This document shows, piece by piece, positions 5,139 through 5,285 of a stretch of 5,285 nucleotides of DNA. The DNA is from an uncultured Spirochaetaceae bacterium (GTDB lineage Bacteria > Spirochaetota > Spirochaetia > Treponematales > Treponemataceae), in contig CACYDQ010000116.1 in NCBI GenBank assembly GCA_902773215.1, positions 1 to 5,285 on the forward strand. Direction: 5' to 3'. The first letter of the stretch is position 1, and every line of letters begins with the position of its first letter. The translations under genes were made by a program, and so were the position numbers. The notes below the pieces were generated by a model that made no database searches, had not been told where the DNA came from, and worked only from the letters and a program-made list of their open reading frames with translations.

Positions 5139-5285
5139 TTACGCGCTCTGAGCCTCGCCCAGTGCCTTCTTGGCGACATCAACGACTGCCTTGAACGCCA
5201 CGGGATCCTCAACGGCCATGTTGCTCAACGCCTTGCGGTTGATGATGACGTTTGCCTTCACCAAGCCGTTGATGAAGCGGCTGTA
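5139..5285 (-). CDS. rplT: Ribosomal protein L20, C-terminal part (gene cut by the window edge)
   Basis: The last 48 codons are visible, reading [18 protein letters not shown], then [20 protein letters not shown], then [10 protein letters not shown] and a TAA stop (complement of 5139-5141). This is the characteristic L20 C-terminus ([11 protein letters not shown]...NRKVLADLA...DP.AF). L20 is a 50S subunit protein that binds 23S rRNA early in assembly. In other bacteria its C-terminal domain also binds the infC-rpmI-rplT mRNA for autoregulation. The 5' part and any such leader lie beyond the right edge. It is the first visible gene of the minus-strand unit. Confidence 0.93.
   Translation of the reverse strand, partial: YSRFINGLVKANVIINRKALSNMAVEDPVAFKAVVDVAKKALGEAQSA

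Overview
The window looks like chromosomal DNA of a host-associated spirochaete, most likely a Treponema. This is an inference from three things: a Treponema-style 26-residue-repeat surface lipoprotein, a division-gene pair (coiled-coil protein plus ZapA) directly behind rplT, and moderately high GC. No 16S or other decisive marker is present, so the genus is a working label only.

Layout. Positions 1-80 are eight perfect copies of a 10-bp tandem repeat that probably continues beyond the left edge. Positions 81-215 are a leader-like stretch. It holds a strong terminator-type hairpin (138-181) only 34 nt before the start codon of a large plus-strand gene (216-1733). That gene encodes a lipoprotein with eleven leucine-rich 26/29-residue repeats of the BspA/DUF285 type, and it ends in a strong intrinsic terminator (1782-1822).

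Everything to the right is on the minus strand. In order of transcription it runs: the 3' end of rplT (ribosomal protein L20), a ZapB-like coiled-coil protein with an acidic tail, zapA, a YaiI/YqxD (DUF188) protein, an RluA-family 23S/tRNA pseudouridine synthase, then a hicAB toxin-antitoxin pair that converges on the lipoprotein gene. The first four genes are tightly spaced or overlapping and look like one housekeeping transcription unit of ribosome and FtsZ-ring functions. A weak terminator candidate lies before rluA.

hicAB has its own well-formed promoter overlapping the rluA stop codon. A perfect 8+2+8 inverted repeat sits between its -35 and -10 elements and is a natural operator for the ribbon-helix-helix HicB. 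hicA starts at TTG, supported by a strong Shine-Dalgarno sequence. hicA and its promoter are visibly more AT-rich than rluA next to them, which fits a module acquired at this spot.

The features most worth pursuing are the 10-bp array plus hairpin in front of the surface-lipoprotein gene (possible copy-number or attenuation control) and a C-terminal QFDIF pentapeptide on the ZapB-like protein that resembles a sliding-clamp-binding motif.
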